Positions 12,901-25,168 of a stretch of DNA of 64,000 bases are shown in pieces. The notes under the pieces were generated by a model that saw nothing but the letters and a program-made list of their open reading frames with translations, was not told the DNA's origin and did not search any database. Where the stretch lies: contig WBVU01000004.1 of the NCBI GenBank assembly GCA_009192285.1, positions 1,262,001 to 1,326,000 of the forward strand, read 5' to 3'. The DNA is from Morchella semilibera. Its lineage: Eukaryota; Ascomycota; Pezizomycetes; Pezizales; Morchellaceae. The first letter of the stretch is position 1. Each line of letters opens with the position of its first letter. The position numbers and the translations under genes were made by a program.

Positions 12901-15730
12901 TTTACGCTTCAGGAATTAGCATCGCACGATGGTGGAAAAAACCATATGGAAGACACGGCATACATTGCAATTCGAGGTGTTGTTCTTGATCTTACCGCAT
13001 TTGCACCGGCACATTTCCCTACCCTTGTCACTCAAAAGAATATTTTGGCGTATGGGGGGAAGGATGCAACTTCCCTGTTTCCCGTCCAAGTCTCGGCCCT
13101 GTGCAATGGAGTCACTGGATCCGTCAGCCCATACGTTACCCTCGATTTCCAGGGGACGAACGCTACATCTGATAGAACAATTGATAAGAACTCCAAATAC
13201 CACGATTTCAGGGCTTTCCGGAATGACTCACGTCCTGATTGGTTCTTTGAACAAATGATGGTTCTCAAAGCCAACTACAAGAAGGGTAATGTCGGATATT
13301 CTTCTCAGTACGTTAGAACGCTTGCAGACAGAAGCAATAACATTGCAATCATCGGAGACCGTGTTTACGACATGACGGACTATAACAAGGGCGGACGCAG
13401 AATTGAAAGGCCTGAAGATGGCGCTGAGATTGATGTTCCCTCCATCAGCACCGATTTTATGGATTCCTCGGTCAGGGATCTCTTTGCAGGTCGTGCGGGT
13501 GAAGATATCACCAAATATTGGAATGCACTCCCGATGTCAGCCGACCTCAAGAAACGCCAGAAAGTCTGCCTTGATAACCTCTTCTATGTCGGAAATGTCG
13601 ACACCCGTAACTCCCCGCAGTGTCTATTTGCTACGTACCTCTTGCTTGCCATCTCGCTCACGATGGTTTGCGTCATTCTGTTCAAATTCTTTGCTGCCCT
13701 TCAGTTCGGTCGTAAGAATATGCCGGAGAACCTCGATAAGTTTGTCATGTGTCAAGTACCTGCCTACACTGAAGACGAAGAGTCTCTCCGACGTGCAATC
13801 GAATCTCTTGCCAGGATGAAGTACGATGATAAGCGCAAGCTTTTGGTTGTCATTTGTGATGGTATGATTATCGGTCAAGGAAACGATCGGCCTACCCCTC
13901 GTATCGTTTTAGACATTCTTGGTGTCGCAGAAAATGTCGATCCGGAACCATTGAGCTTTGAGTCCCTCGGAGAGGGTATGAAACAGCACAACATGGGCAA
14001 AGTCTATTCTGGATTGTTCGAAGTTCAAGGTCATATCGTTCCCTTTCTGGTTGTTGTCAAGGTTGGAAAGCCATCAGAAGTTTCTAAGCCTGGTAACCGT
14101 GGAAAGCGTGATTCTCAAATGATTCTCATGAGGTTCCTGAACCGCGTCCACTATAACTTGCCTATGAGTCCAATGGAGTTGGAAATGCACCATCAGATCC
14201 GGAACATCATTGGAGTTAACCCTACATTTTACGAGTTCCTCTTCCAAATTGATGCCGATACAGTTGTTGCACAGGATTCAGCCACTCGCATGGTCGCTGC
14301 CTTCCTTGCCGATACGAGAATTATTGCCCTCTGTGGAGAAACTGGACTTACCAACGCTAAACACTCGTTCATCACCATGATTCAGGTATACGAGTACTAC
14401 ATTTCTCACAATCTCGCAAAAGCATTTGAGAGTTTGTTTGGTTCTGTTACTTGTTTGCCCGGGTGCTTCTCAATGTATCGTGTCCGTGCCGCTGAGAGTG
14501 GAAAGCCATTATTTGTCAGCAAGGAGGTCGTCGAGGCCTATTCGGAAATTCGTGTCGATACTTTGCACATGAAGAATCTTCTGCATCTTGGTGAAGATCG
14601 TTACTTGACAACCCTTCTTCTAAAGCACCACAACAATTATAAGACTAAGTATATTTTTAACGCACATGCCTGGACCATTGCACCCGATGAGTGGAGCATT
14701 TTCTTGTCTCAGCGTCGTAGATGGATCAACTCAACCTTACACAATCTTATGGAATTGATGCCTATGCAGCAACTATGTGGCTTCTGTTGTTTTTCGATGA
14801 GATTCGTTGTCTTCCTTGATTTACTAAGTACTATTATCCAGCCGGTCACCGTGGCGTACATTGTCTACCTTATTGTCATGGTTGCTACCAGCTCGTCAGT
14901 GATACCAATGATGGCCTTCATCCTGCTCGCGGCAGTTTATGGTTTACAAGCAATTATTTTTATCCTCCGGAGGAAGTGGGAAATGGTAAGCAGAATCTAC
15001 CTATTATTTTATCCCCTTTATAATTTGTTACTTATCAGTATATAGATTGGATGGATGATTCTTTACGTTATTGCTGTCCCGGTCTTCAGTTTTGCGCTTC
15101 CACTTTACTCCTTTTGGCACATGGACGATTTCTCATGGGGTAACACCCGTATTGTCACTGGTGAAAAGGGTCAAAAGATTGTCATCTCGGATGAAGGCAA
15201 ATTTGACCCGGCCAGCATTCCTCGCAAGAAGTGGGAAGATTATCAAGCAGGCCTCTGGGAAGCACAGACACTCCGTGGGCACGATGATACTCGCTCAGAG
15301 GCTTCTGGTTATTCATACGCTACCAAGTCATATGCCCCGACACAATCTGAATGGGGCTACCAAAGCAGACCGATGTCACAGCTAGAGCTTCCTATCCGCA
15401 ATCAAAGCCGCATGAGCATAGCACCTTCAGAAATGATGTCTCAGCGTGGATCTGCTTACTTCGGTCATGGGGAAATGGAAATGTCGAATATTGACTTGCC
15501 AAGCGATGATGCCATTCTTGCGGAAATCCGGGAAATCCTTAGGACCGCAGACTTAATGACTGTTACGAAGAAGAGCATTAAAGCAGAGCTAGAAAGGAAG
15601 TTTGGAATGAACTTGGACGCACGAAGAGCATATATCAATTCTGGTATGTTTACTTAGGGCCCCTTATTGATATGTTTTTACTGACTTATTATGTAAAGCA
15701 ACGGAGGCTATTCTGGGTGGGAACTTATAG
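9971..15730 (+). CDS. csmA: Class V chitin synthase with N-terminal myosin-motor-like domain
   Basis: Makes cell-wall chitin at hyphal tips and septa; the motor-like domain is known in Aspergillus to bind actin. Exons: 9971-10227, 10295-12813, 12863-14985, 15046-15643 and 15699-15730, giving 1842 residues, the usual class V length. Introns are 67, 49, 60 and 55 nt. Domains: motor-like region about 1-780 with an intact GESGAGKT P-loop at residues 87-94, split from the first exon by the first intron; membrane segments near 870-930; cytochrome-b5-like fold about 935-1010; membrane helix about 1178-1205; GT2 domain with QIDADT near 1387 and [11 protein letters not shown] near 1541; C-terminal helices; DEK_C domain ending AILGGNL. 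The ATG at 9971 has a good context (catcATGGC), and its N-terminus [13 protein letters not shown] matches the family start as I know it. It forms a divergent pair with the class VII gene. Confidence 0.97.
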
Positions 15731-16773
15731 GGTTTGATTATGACCAGGAGAGCGGTGATGAGTTAGGGGTTCACGACTGGACATAATAGAAAGAAAAAAA
15801 CGGTGGGATAGTATTATTTCTAGGGGGTAACTAATTCATGTTCTTTCTCGCTGTCTTTATGCATGGATTTGGAGTAGCGTGTTTATTTTGACTCTTTCTT
15901 GTCTGTATTCCATTGTGCCTCATTATAACGTCTGCTCTAGTTGTTGTTTTATTTTTTTTTTCTATACCATGAATAGCAATTAGTATAGCAGCTGGTGGAT
16001 ATTGGTTATCATATATTATTGGGAGTCTCTCTCTCTCTCTCTTTTTTTTTCCTCCCCCCCCCCCCCTTGCTTACACTGTTATTGATTGTAATGGACCATG
16101 TGTTTTATTGTTTACATAGATTGTTTGTCCCCCTTTCTCTCCCTCACCTGCCCATCTAGCGTGGGCAACCCTAATCAAATGTCATGATCCTCGTCCTTCG
16201 TCTACATGTAATTTGAGTATTGCCATTTACTGAGGTGTCAAGTCGTAAAATCAAATTGGCTCGATGAACAGATTCCAATCTACATACAAACAAAAGCCTA
16301 CAACTAAAAGCTTCAACCTAGAAGTGCCCACAGGCTTTTTTTTTAGACCTGGACTATTTGTTGCTATCACTGAATTATTACTATCGCTTCTATTTGATAT
16401 CAGTCCCATCACGTCAACTTTAGGTCTCTACTCAATGTCTAAGTAATGAGATACAGTTATATAAACACAGAGAGGCCTTAGTAGTCTCGTTCCCAGCCCA
16501 TACGGTGATGTTAGTAGTGGTGGTGGTTGTGACTGATAGATAATTTAGGTTCATCACTTTGTGAAAATAATACCCCTGTAATTTCAATAAACCAGTTAGG
16601 TCTGGGAACGAGACTAAGGCCTTAGGTACCTCGTGACATAACATGTACCATGGCCATAGAAGCCTTTTAGTACGCAAATCTTAGAGTAGAAAAAGTAGGT
16701 ACATTGTATAATCGTTTATCTATTCATAAGTCCTTAATCTTGCAACTGAGTACTGATAAAGCATCCCGAAAGC
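15731..16773. other. Convergent intergenic region between csmA and the reductase
   Basis: The 3' flanks of two convergent genes. It contains a CT run (16027-16042), adjoining T and C tracts to about 16066, and the inverted repeat listed separately. No gene is supported. Confidence 0.6.
16473..16622. repeat. 150-bp element with 21-24 bp terminal inverted repeats (MITE or large hairpin)
   Basis: The left arm 16473-16496 reads AGGCCTTAG(TAG)TCTCGTTCCCAG. The right arm 16602-16622 is its reverse complement apart from the three-base insertion in the left arm. A spacer of 105 bp separates them. No clear target-site duplication is visible. It lies about 150 bp beyond the stop codon of the reductase gene. 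Confidence 0.7.
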
Positions 16774-17885
16774 CTAATATTTATCCTCCGCGACTTGGTA
16801 CACGTATTTTGTCGCACTGGCCTTTCCATCCTTAAGGTCAGTAAGACCCTTCTCAATACCCTCCAATCCGCCCTTTACCACCGTTACCGGGTGTCCGGAA
16901 AACTTTCCAGCCGCCAGCATACGTCCTAAGTATCTATAAAACACCCAGCCAAAATCTAAATCCCCCATTCCCTCACCAGTACCACCAGGGAACTTTCCTA
17001 CGTGTACTGATTTAACCCAGGTCATGATCTGCTCGATTCCCTTTGGTATCTCCGGGTAGTCTTCGTTGCGTGGACGCACCAACGCAATCTTGCCACCAGG
17101 GTTCTGAAGGACCTCTGAAATATTAGTGAAAGACCCCCCCTCTGAAATGGCGTCAAAGGCAAGGTAGCACTTCTCGTCTCCAAGTGCGGCCTTTAAGTCT
17201 GCAACGACGTTTCCCTTGCGGTAGTCAACGATGTGGTCGGCCGCGCCAAGGGACTTGACATAGTCAATTCCAGACCCGGCGACAGCAATGACAGGGTGGA
17301 TGTTTGAGAGCTTTGCAAGTTTCAAGGCGAAAGCACCGACAGCTGAGGAGCCCCCGTAGATGATAAGGGGGTTCCTCTGACCCTCTGGGGCTGGAAGCCA
17401 AGGGAGCGGCAGCCTTAATTGCTGGTAGAGTGCCAATGCTGCGGTCATGGCGGCGAGAGGGATTGTGGAGGCCTCCTGGAAGGAGGTGGTTGACGGGAGG
17501 TGGAAAGTGGTGGCTGCAGGGGCAATAGCATATTCGGCGTATGAGCCATGGGGAGCGAGCATGACATGGAAAGCAGCGACGCGGTCCCCGGGCTTGAATT
17601 CGGTTACATTGGAACCCACTTTGTGGATGTATCCGGCAATGTCATCGCCGGGATTCATGGGGGTACTGGCGAAGATAGGGTATTTCCAGTCCTTGGGGTT
17701 GCTGTCGGTGTAGATAACCTTGATAAGGACTTCATCGGCGGAGGGAGAGCTAATAATATATAAGTATTTTGCTCAAATATCGATCACTTATAGATACTGG
17801 GCTTGACTTACGGGATGGGGACCTCCTTGATCTCTGTGTGAAAGGGTTCATCAAAGACAATAACCTCCTTCATTGTGTTTGACAT
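16774..17885 (-). CDS. Medium-chain dehydrogenase/reductase, NADPH-dependent enoyl- or quinone-reductase type
   Basis: Exons on the minus strand: 17885-17812 and 17749-16774, with a 62-nt intron (GTAAGT...ATTAG). The product is 349 residues, full length for the family. It has an N-terminal GroES-like fold with NPGDDIAGYIHKVG, then a Rossmann segment with the nucleotide-binding motif IYGGSSAVGAFALKLAKL. No catalytic zinc ligands are seen, which fits the quinone-reductase/trans-enoyl-reductase branch (ToxD-like) rather than zinc alcohol dehydrogenases. The substrate is unknown. No polyketide or peptide synthase lies nearby, so a secondary-metabolite role is not supported here. Confidence 0.85.
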
Positions 17886-18533
17886 TTTAGTTATTGGTAT
17901 CTGTTGTGTGGGGGAGATATAGGTATGTACAGTGGTATTGAATGATGAATGGGGCCGTTTTCCCCTTAATAAATGACTTCTAGATTTATAAACGCACCCC
18001 GATCCACTTCTTTTCTCTTCCATTCCCAAACCAAATTGGTATCTTCAAGATGTTAATTGTTTGCTCCACAATGACGCCATCCCCATGTTCTCTGATTATA
18101 TATACAGTTAGTATCACCAAGAGCTGTTTTTAACAAGGGTACAATTTGTAACCCACCGGAGATAGTCTACTTCGTAGGTCCGTGAAGCAATTCGGTCGGT
18201 CAATGAATTGGCCTTCCAGCTGTAGTCTCTCGTTTAGGCCTACAGTGGAGGTTACTCATATGATCTGGGTTAAGTTAGGGTATTGATTACAAATAGACAA
18301 CATACCCTCAATGATCAATCAGCCTGAAAACAGCCGCTCCCGCAAATGATCTTCTTGGCTCACACCGCCCTTTGGATTCTTTTTCTCTCTCCTTCTTTAT
18401 TTTCTTTATACAATTTTATACGATCCATAACTCTTTAAACTTTGAACATAACCACATAAACTATCTCTCATCACCACCTCCCCACCCCCTTTTTCAATCT
18501 TAATCCTCTTCGCCGCTGATCCTATAGCTAGCA
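17886..18533. other. Intergenic, promoter side of the reductase
   Basis: 648 bp between two minus-strand genes. A pyrimidine-rich stretch lies at about 18360-18500. No gene is seen. Confidence 0.5.
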
Positions 18534-18722
18534 TTACACTTCACTCCCGCTCTCACTTGAGCTCATGTCTTCGCTCCCAAGGGGTGGCAGGCCCTTAGGG
18601 CGATGCATTTTCCGTGAGTAGTAGTGCCACACTGTGAACATCAATATCATGAAGATCGTAACGCCGATGGTCGCACCAACAATGATCCCCGTGGCTGTTC
18701 CTTGGGTTGGTTCCGACGACAT
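18534..18722 (-). CDS. Small single-pass membrane protein (hypothetical, 62 aa)
   Basis: The ATG at 18722 opens a 62-residue product. It has a short polar N-terminus (MSSEPTQGTATG), one hydrophobic helix of about 20 residues (residues 13-33), a basic flank (YYSRKMHRPKG) and an acidic Ser-rich tail (SEDMSSSESGSEV). By the positive-inside rule the tail would be cytosolic. The layout is typical of a real small membrane protein. The sense strand has a long pyrimidine/T tract just upstream (26 A on the plus strand, about 18762-18787). No family was recognised. Confidence 0.5.
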   Translation of the reverse strand: MSSEPTQGTATGIIVGATIGVTIFMILMFTVWHYYSRKMHRPKGLPPLGSEDMSSSESGSEV

Positions 18723-18760
18723 AATCGTGAATATCACAAACTGGGAGGAAATGAAATGTC

Positions 18761-18791
<31 letters not shown>

Positions 18792-21700
18792 AAGAAAGAA
18801 AGAAGGAAAGGCCGTAAAGGATTCGTAATGGCGCAAGGGAATTAAATGGGATGAAGATCAAGAGTCGCTTAATGTTTACTCGATCCTCCTTTGCAAAGAT
18901 AGAGAGGCCTTTTTATAAGGAACTCCGGGCGAGCATTGATCCCCCGCTAGTATGTATCCAGGGACATTTCGTACGCTTTACCATATCGAACAAACGGCCT
19001 CCCTTTCTCCATCCCGCACTCAGTCGCGCATGGAATTCTGGACTTTTTCACAAGAGAATTTGGGTGTTTGTGTTGATGGGAGGGTAGTGACTCTAGACCC
19101 CAGTAGGTAATGGCCTGTTGTGGGGAAGGGAAGCTACAGAAAATGAAATGGGTTTTGCTCTTGGTATTGCATTTTATTTGGTTGGGCCCTGGCTACTACT
19201 CCTCAAGATGGTTGCCAACCTGCGGCCAACCAGCCCCTAAGCTTTCGAAGGGCTAAAAGAAGCTCGTTGAAGCCATTTCCTTGTGCGTATCATGTATCCG
19301 ACAACGGGGTATATATGCATATGAATACCTACTCTAGAGTAGAGTACATTCCCCCCCTTTTATCGCCACAACACCCTTCCTCGTTTCGACAGCTCATATT
19401 CTGGTATTTCGAGGCCCAGGATTTGGTTATCTACTCCACCTAGGGAAGCTGATTGAAAGGGGAGTTACCAGGTATTCTTGCTGGTAATCTTTAGAACATT
19501 CTGTTTTTGTAGAGTAAACCTCTTTACATGGAGACTTCGATGGCAAGGGTATGTACCTACAAATTTCTTCTATCCCACCGATCCCAACTGGCAGGAAGAA
19601 AAAAAACCTGCCGGTGGGTTATTTACCCCTATGTGAAAGATTTTTTTTCTTGCTGAGTGCCTTTTCTTTGCTTGTTCCAAATGTGCCGTAGAATTGGATT
19701 GGTGCCAAGATGGAGGTCCAAGCTCGAGACGGCTTAGCTGATAGCTCCCGTGGGAGTTGCCGATTGGCTCATCCGCGATTGGGCTGGTATTCAGACACCG
19801 GCCAGCACTCGGGTCCTCAAATTGAGACGGTTACAGTTTTGCACATCGGTATATACATACTTACTTACTACACATCTACCTGTGGGTATCTGCAGTTTAA
19901 AAACAAATACGATCCTCAGTCTTATTAGTATACAGCTATAACCCGAAAAATTACCTGTGCATATACTCAATCGTTAACTAAATAGTCGGAATTTTTGATA
20001 AGCGTTTGGTTGCAACGATATCCGAAGGCTTAGTTAACGCGCGGGTATATGAGATCAAAATTACAATCTACACCCTTCAACAAATCGTTAAGCAGGTAAT
20101 CCCTGGCCGGAGTCAAACTTTGGAGTTTTTGCGGTACTGGCGATCATGAAATACATGTTATAAAGTATAATGTAAGTATGGGCCCCATCCCAGATCTACA
20201 GACCCCACATGATCCCCTATGATCAATATTCAATGTCTTCTTTCTTTTTTTCTCCCTCTCGATTCACAAGAAGCGGGCTGTCGTACAGTTCCCCCACCTC
20301 CGGATAGAGTACAGGGAAACTGGATGCTGGGAATTGGTACGAATATGCAAGAATAGGATCACAGCATATGGCCTCCACAACCAGTCCATGCACGTCCTTG
20401 GGGTTGTGGGGTGTACTTTAGTTTGGTTCAAGAGAACTTTAATACAGTATCAGAACTTGCGATAAATGATTGCTTGGGTATTCATGTATTCTACCGGCAA
20501 AGCAGCATACAAGCATACTCCGCATACTGTGCAGAATCCCGAGGCTCCGTTCCCTGGTGCATTCAGAGAACGCGCTCTACTCTAGAGTGGAGTGGAATAT
20601 GTACATGCATGCGTACATGTGTGTGCTCCCTTGAAATCGTCAACTTGGTACTTCGGTCATCTCCTCTTATATATCCGCTAGATACGTTCGGCTACGGCAA
20701 CCAGACAAATTTGCAAGGTAAGTAAAGCCAGCCAGACACATGTAAACTAGCAGATATTACTATTCTTTAAGCTTTATATTTACTGAGTAGAGGGGAGTCA
20801 AGAGCTAACACACGTCTTATCTAAAGGGGAGTTAAACGAATCAGAACCGTCAAACAGCACCCCTCGACGACCTGAGTTCTCGGGGGAATATCTGCGGAGC
20901 TTTTTTCTCCCGACTATATACTGCGCCGGAGAATATTGCCGGTGGTTATCTTTGACACAGCGCATTGGTATAATTCTGGTATAAGCTCAGTTATCCCGAG
21001 CCCCATTATTACACTGCCGATACGCTCAAAAACGGTCAGTAGGTGCAGAGTGGGCGTCACTAGAGCCATGTACCTACTTCTCATACTTACAATGCCCATT
21101 TAAGGTAATCTCCTGCAATCGTTAGCTCGGGGCAGCAGGGCGGATTCCCGGAGGTTAAGTCTTATTGGCGCCATTCAGGCGTTTCTTGGCAATGATGTTT
21201 GGTTACTGGCCCTCGGTAACACCCGAGTCTGGGAATAAAAGAAGCGGTCCAATATATTTTTAATTCGGGCTGTTTACATGATACGGTCAGCTTCAAAGGA
21301 TTTTCAAGAGGGATGGGACATGTACCGGCATTTGTTATCGGCATTTGCGGCTCTAGCCAGACTTCTACTAACTACATGTACTTAAGTAACTTATCCTTGT
21401 GGAACACAGGTACTACATGTATTTTCCAGAGGGAATGGACGTCCCCCTCCCAATCTCTTACTGATTACAAATAACTTGCGGAGTTATCAAGCAGGAGAAA
21501 AAGAGAGCTTCTCTATTACTCTAGGAAAACTTCACCCTATGGACCCACTACCATAGTTCGAAAATGTCAACTACATAGGGTAGTTAAGGTCCTAGTAAAG
21601 CTATGGACCTGCTCAACTTAGTCAAATATTCCACAGCTACAACGCACCTAACAAGTGGAATTTTTCATGTATGACGGCGGCCCATTGAAACTAATCCTTG

Positions 21701-21972
21701 AATAAAGCAACCGGCCCGTGCCGAATAACCGAATGCTGAACTTTTTTAACTGAGAAGGCAATGAGTAACTTGTTAGTGTCCCAAGGTGGAGGCAATATTT
21801 GTCGAGTCAATTCCACCTTTTTCCTTTTTTTTCTCTTCACAAAAGCAGCTTCATTCCTGTGTTGACGAAATTGCTTTGGCTTCAACAGAAGAATTCTTCT
21901 TCCCCTTCTTCCCCATTCTACTCGCTCATTGCGATTGTGCTGTAAAGTGAAAATAATAATTTTTTTCCTCTC
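18723..21972. other. Gene-poor intergenic region
   Basis: 3.2 kb with only short, motif-free open frames. It holds an A/T tract (18762-18787), several TCTAGAGTAGAGT-like motifs and a purine tract. The last 150 bp is a pyrimidine-rich leader for the MFS gene. No gene is supported. Confidence 0.55.
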
Positions 21973-23869
21973 ATGACCGAACTACAGCTCACACAGTCCC
22001 TGTCGATTAGACCTAGCCATTGGTCAGGCCCAGGGAATACAGATTATTCAGAGCCCATGCCAGATGAAGCTGAGAAAATAGAAGAGAAGTTTGATGAGAA
22101 GCCTAATTTGAATTTAGTGTACTTTGCACCTGGTGACCCGGAAAATCCGTATAACTGGTCCATGGTATGTCGATGAAGTTTTTATTCAGTATGAATGCTA
22201 ATAGCAGCGGCCAAGGTGCGAAAAACGTTCATATCCTTCCTGGGAATTCTCACTGTATCAAATTCAACATTCGCCTCATCACTGCCATCCGGTGCAATTA
22301 CCTTTATTCGAAAGGATTTTGGTATCTCAAGCTCTGTTGTTTCATCTCTCACTATCTCGCTCTACTTGATCGGTTATGTTGTCGGTCCCATATTCTTTGC
22401 GCCCGTCAGCGAATTCTACGGACGAAAATGGGTCTCTGTTGTGGCATTCTCGTGGTTTACTCTTATGTCCGTGGGATGTGCTCTGGCTCCGAATCTAGGT
22501 GCTTTACTCGCATTCAGATTCCTTTCGGGAATTGGTGCTAGTGCACCGTTGAGCGTTGTTGGAGGCCAATTAGCAGATATCTGGAATGACCCAGTACAGA
22601 GAGGAAGAGGTGAGTCACAGTAGGCATTCAACACAATATCCCTAATGCTAATATCATATTCAGCCATGGCCCTGTTCTGCGCCTTCACGATGGTTGGACC
22701 AACCTTTGCACCCTTTATTACTGGTTATATCTCCGCCTCACCCGAGGGCTGGCGCATGGCGTTTTGGCTCGGTGTAATTGTTGCCGGGGTTTCTTTCATC
22801 CCACTACTATTCCTTTGCCCAGAAACATACGGCCCAATCCTCCTCGTACGGAAGGCTCAGAAGATGAGGGAAGAAGGAAACAAGGATGCTATTGCACCCC
22901 TCGAACTTGATCAGCGTTCCCTGCTGAGCATTTTCGCAACAACCTTGACCCGCCCATTCCGCATGTTTTGGCAGGAAAGTATCGTCTTCCTCACCAGTAT
23001 TTTCCTGGCCCTTCTTTATGGAACTTTCTACCTCTTCTTTACCAGCTACCCCCTCATCTTTCAAGGTCAGTCAACCAGTCAATTCCCTTCTGAGACAATT
23101 TTGAATAATACTAATTCTAACTAGGCATTTATGGCTTCGCCCCCGGTGATGCTGGTCTTGCCTTTCTCCCTCTGGCCGTAGGTGCTGTCCTTGCCTGCGC
23201 TGTTGCCATGGGTTGGGATCAATATATCAACCGCCTTTCCAGTGCCGACCCCACCCGCGTTATCAGCCCAGAGTACCGTCGCTTGCCCATCGCCTGCCTT
23301 GGGGGTCTCATCTACTGTTCGTCACTTTTCTGGCAAGCCTGGACTGCCCGTGCTGATATCCACTGGATTGTGCCCATGCTCGCTGGTATTCCGTTCGGCT
23401 TCGGATTCTGCATCATCTTTACAGCATTCTTAAACTATCTCACTGATGCATACGAGATTTATGCGGCATCAGCAATGGCGGCAACAAGTATGTGTAGAAG
23501 TATGGTGGGCGCAGCGTTTCCGCTATTCGCGGGTAACAGTAAGTTTTCCCCTCCTGGTACACGGCGGGCTTGGAGTCATGTGCATGAACTGATTGTTGAA
23601 CGCGTAGTGTACAGCAAATTGACTATCCCATGGGCTTCAAGTCTTCTTGGCTTCGCCGCTGTGGTAATGTCGGTTATTCCATATCTTTTTATTCTCCATG
23701 GTACGTAGTACTCTCTCTCTCAGCCCTGTACCCTTACTGACAGATCCTTGCAGGGAAAAAAATCAGAGATAACTCAAAGTTCTGCCAGTTCCTTCTTGAA
23801 AGGAAGCGACAGCAGCAGGAGGAGGAAGATGCGCGCACTAAGGATGCAAAGTCCGATCAGGACGTCTGA
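21973..23869 (+). CDS. MFS transporter, DHA1 drug:proton antiporter type
   Basis: Plasma-membrane exporter with a predicted 12-helix major-facilitator fold. Exons: 21973-22164, 22216-22609, 22664-23065, 23125-23538, 23608-23700 and 23754-23869, giving 536 residues. Introns are 51-69 nt and phases agree throughout. The cytosolic N-terminus ends in the DPENPYNW motif typical of fungal DHA1 proteins. An A-like loop motif (FFAPVSEFYGRKW) follows helix 2, and FRFLSGIGASAPLSVVGGQL matches the helix 4/5 signature region. A central charged loop (RKAQKMREEGNKD) and a Lys/Gln/Glu-rich C-terminal tail are present. The first intron acceptor is the least certain; I chose CCAAG before GTGCGA because it keeps phase. 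The substrate cannot be read from sequence. Confidence 0.88.
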
Positions 23870-24960
23870 GGGAAATGTTATTACGATTCAACCATCATGA
23901 TGTTTTTCCTTTGTCATTTGTTGCTTGATTATTGTTTAATGTTTTCTTTTTTATTGTGGTGGGAAAAAGAGGGGTAGCTGCATTTTGGACGGATAGCATG
24001 TAGTGAGGTGACCGGAGTTACGGGTTTGCTTTTTGAGTTTTGCCTCTGATGGTTGGTTCCACAAGCCGCGAGTGATGGTTCGTGACGCGGATAGCTGCAT
24101 GTAGCCAGGGGGGGTCGATTAATATGTAACTATGGAGATAAAGTTTAAAACCTAAAATATGAGATTACTGAGCTGTGTATTTTGTATCTATAGACCCCCC
24201 ATATCTAGAACAGGAGTGGGGAAATAGAAAGAGTTTCTAGGTTTATATCCAGGGTTATATTACGGCCGCTTGAACATGGGTTTACGACCCTTCAAGTTCA
24301 TATCTTATACCGGCCACGGGCTTGTTTTTTTTTGGCCCCCTCCTGATTCTTCATAAAGCGGCTTAATTATTAGAACCGCCTCGGTACATCGTCTCGCCCC
24401 AAAGACCGAATTTCATAGGCCCAGTTACCCCCGCCCAACGGGGAGCTTTGAAAGTTTAGAAGTATAGAGGGGTCCGCTAGTTACTTACCCTTCGGGAGCA
24501 TCAACTGTCACCGGGCTTCCTGGTGTGCACGTGGCTGCTACGGACGCTGGCGCTGCTTGTGCTGTCTGGGGAGGAGAGTTTCGCGTGACTGCAGCCGGTC
24601 TGTACATGTACTTATTGTGCAACTCTCAGCCGCTTAGACCCGTGTATGTACATGTATGCACCCGATCTCCAGGCCGTTCGATATGGTTCGTGGCTCGAAA
24701 GATGTGGCCTCTCATCTCAGTGGTCCGGGTCCTGGTAAGTACTCTCCGCAAAGCAGGCCGCCAAAAAGCGCCCAAAGACCCACTTCACAAGCCATCACTC
24801 GCAAACACGACATCTTAATAAACGAGGAAGGCCTTCCTTACACCCCCCGAAAGCTCGCGAGAGCAGGCTGACCGTTCGTTAAAAACGAAAAGAGCAAAAA
24901 GTACTGTACTATCCTCGGGATCACGTTTCATCTCACCCTAAGTACTACTCCCACCCCTGG
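23870..24960. other. Intergenic, no supported gene
   Basis: 3' flank of the MFS gene followed by sequence with only short open frames. Nothing coding is convincing. Confidence 0.5.
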
Positions 24961-25030
24961 ATCAAACCCGAGACTTCCCAGGGACACGCGGTGTGTGGCG
25001 GGAGTGTAGCGCGCCGACTACACCACCCCC
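24940..25030 (-). repeat. tRNA-like Pol III element (tRNA pseudogene or SINE head)
   Basis: On the minus strand the stretch has an A-box-like TGGTGTAGTCGG with a perfect 6-bp D-arm-like stem (GTGTAG/CTACAC). A B-box-like GGGTTTGATCC lies about 50 bp downstream, and a T-rich terminator-like run follows near 24900. The acceptor arms do not pair, so it is not a functional tRNA. A tRNA-derived SINE head or tRNA relic is the best reading. Confidence 0.4.
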
Positions 25031-25168
25031 AGTGAAAAGATGGACCGCGAATTGGTATTTGGGCGAAACATTGATACTTCTTGGCGGCGCGGGCAGGGTA
25101 GGGCAGGGCAGCGCCAGCCCTCAGCCCTAGGTACATCAACACCCCTCCTGTGGACTTTTGCCCACCTT

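Noticed and set aside
16774-23869. Reductase plus MFS transporter as a secondary-metabolite cluster
   Set aside because: No polyketide synthase, peptide synthetase, terpene synthase or tailoring oxidase lies nearby, and the two genes are 4 kb apart.
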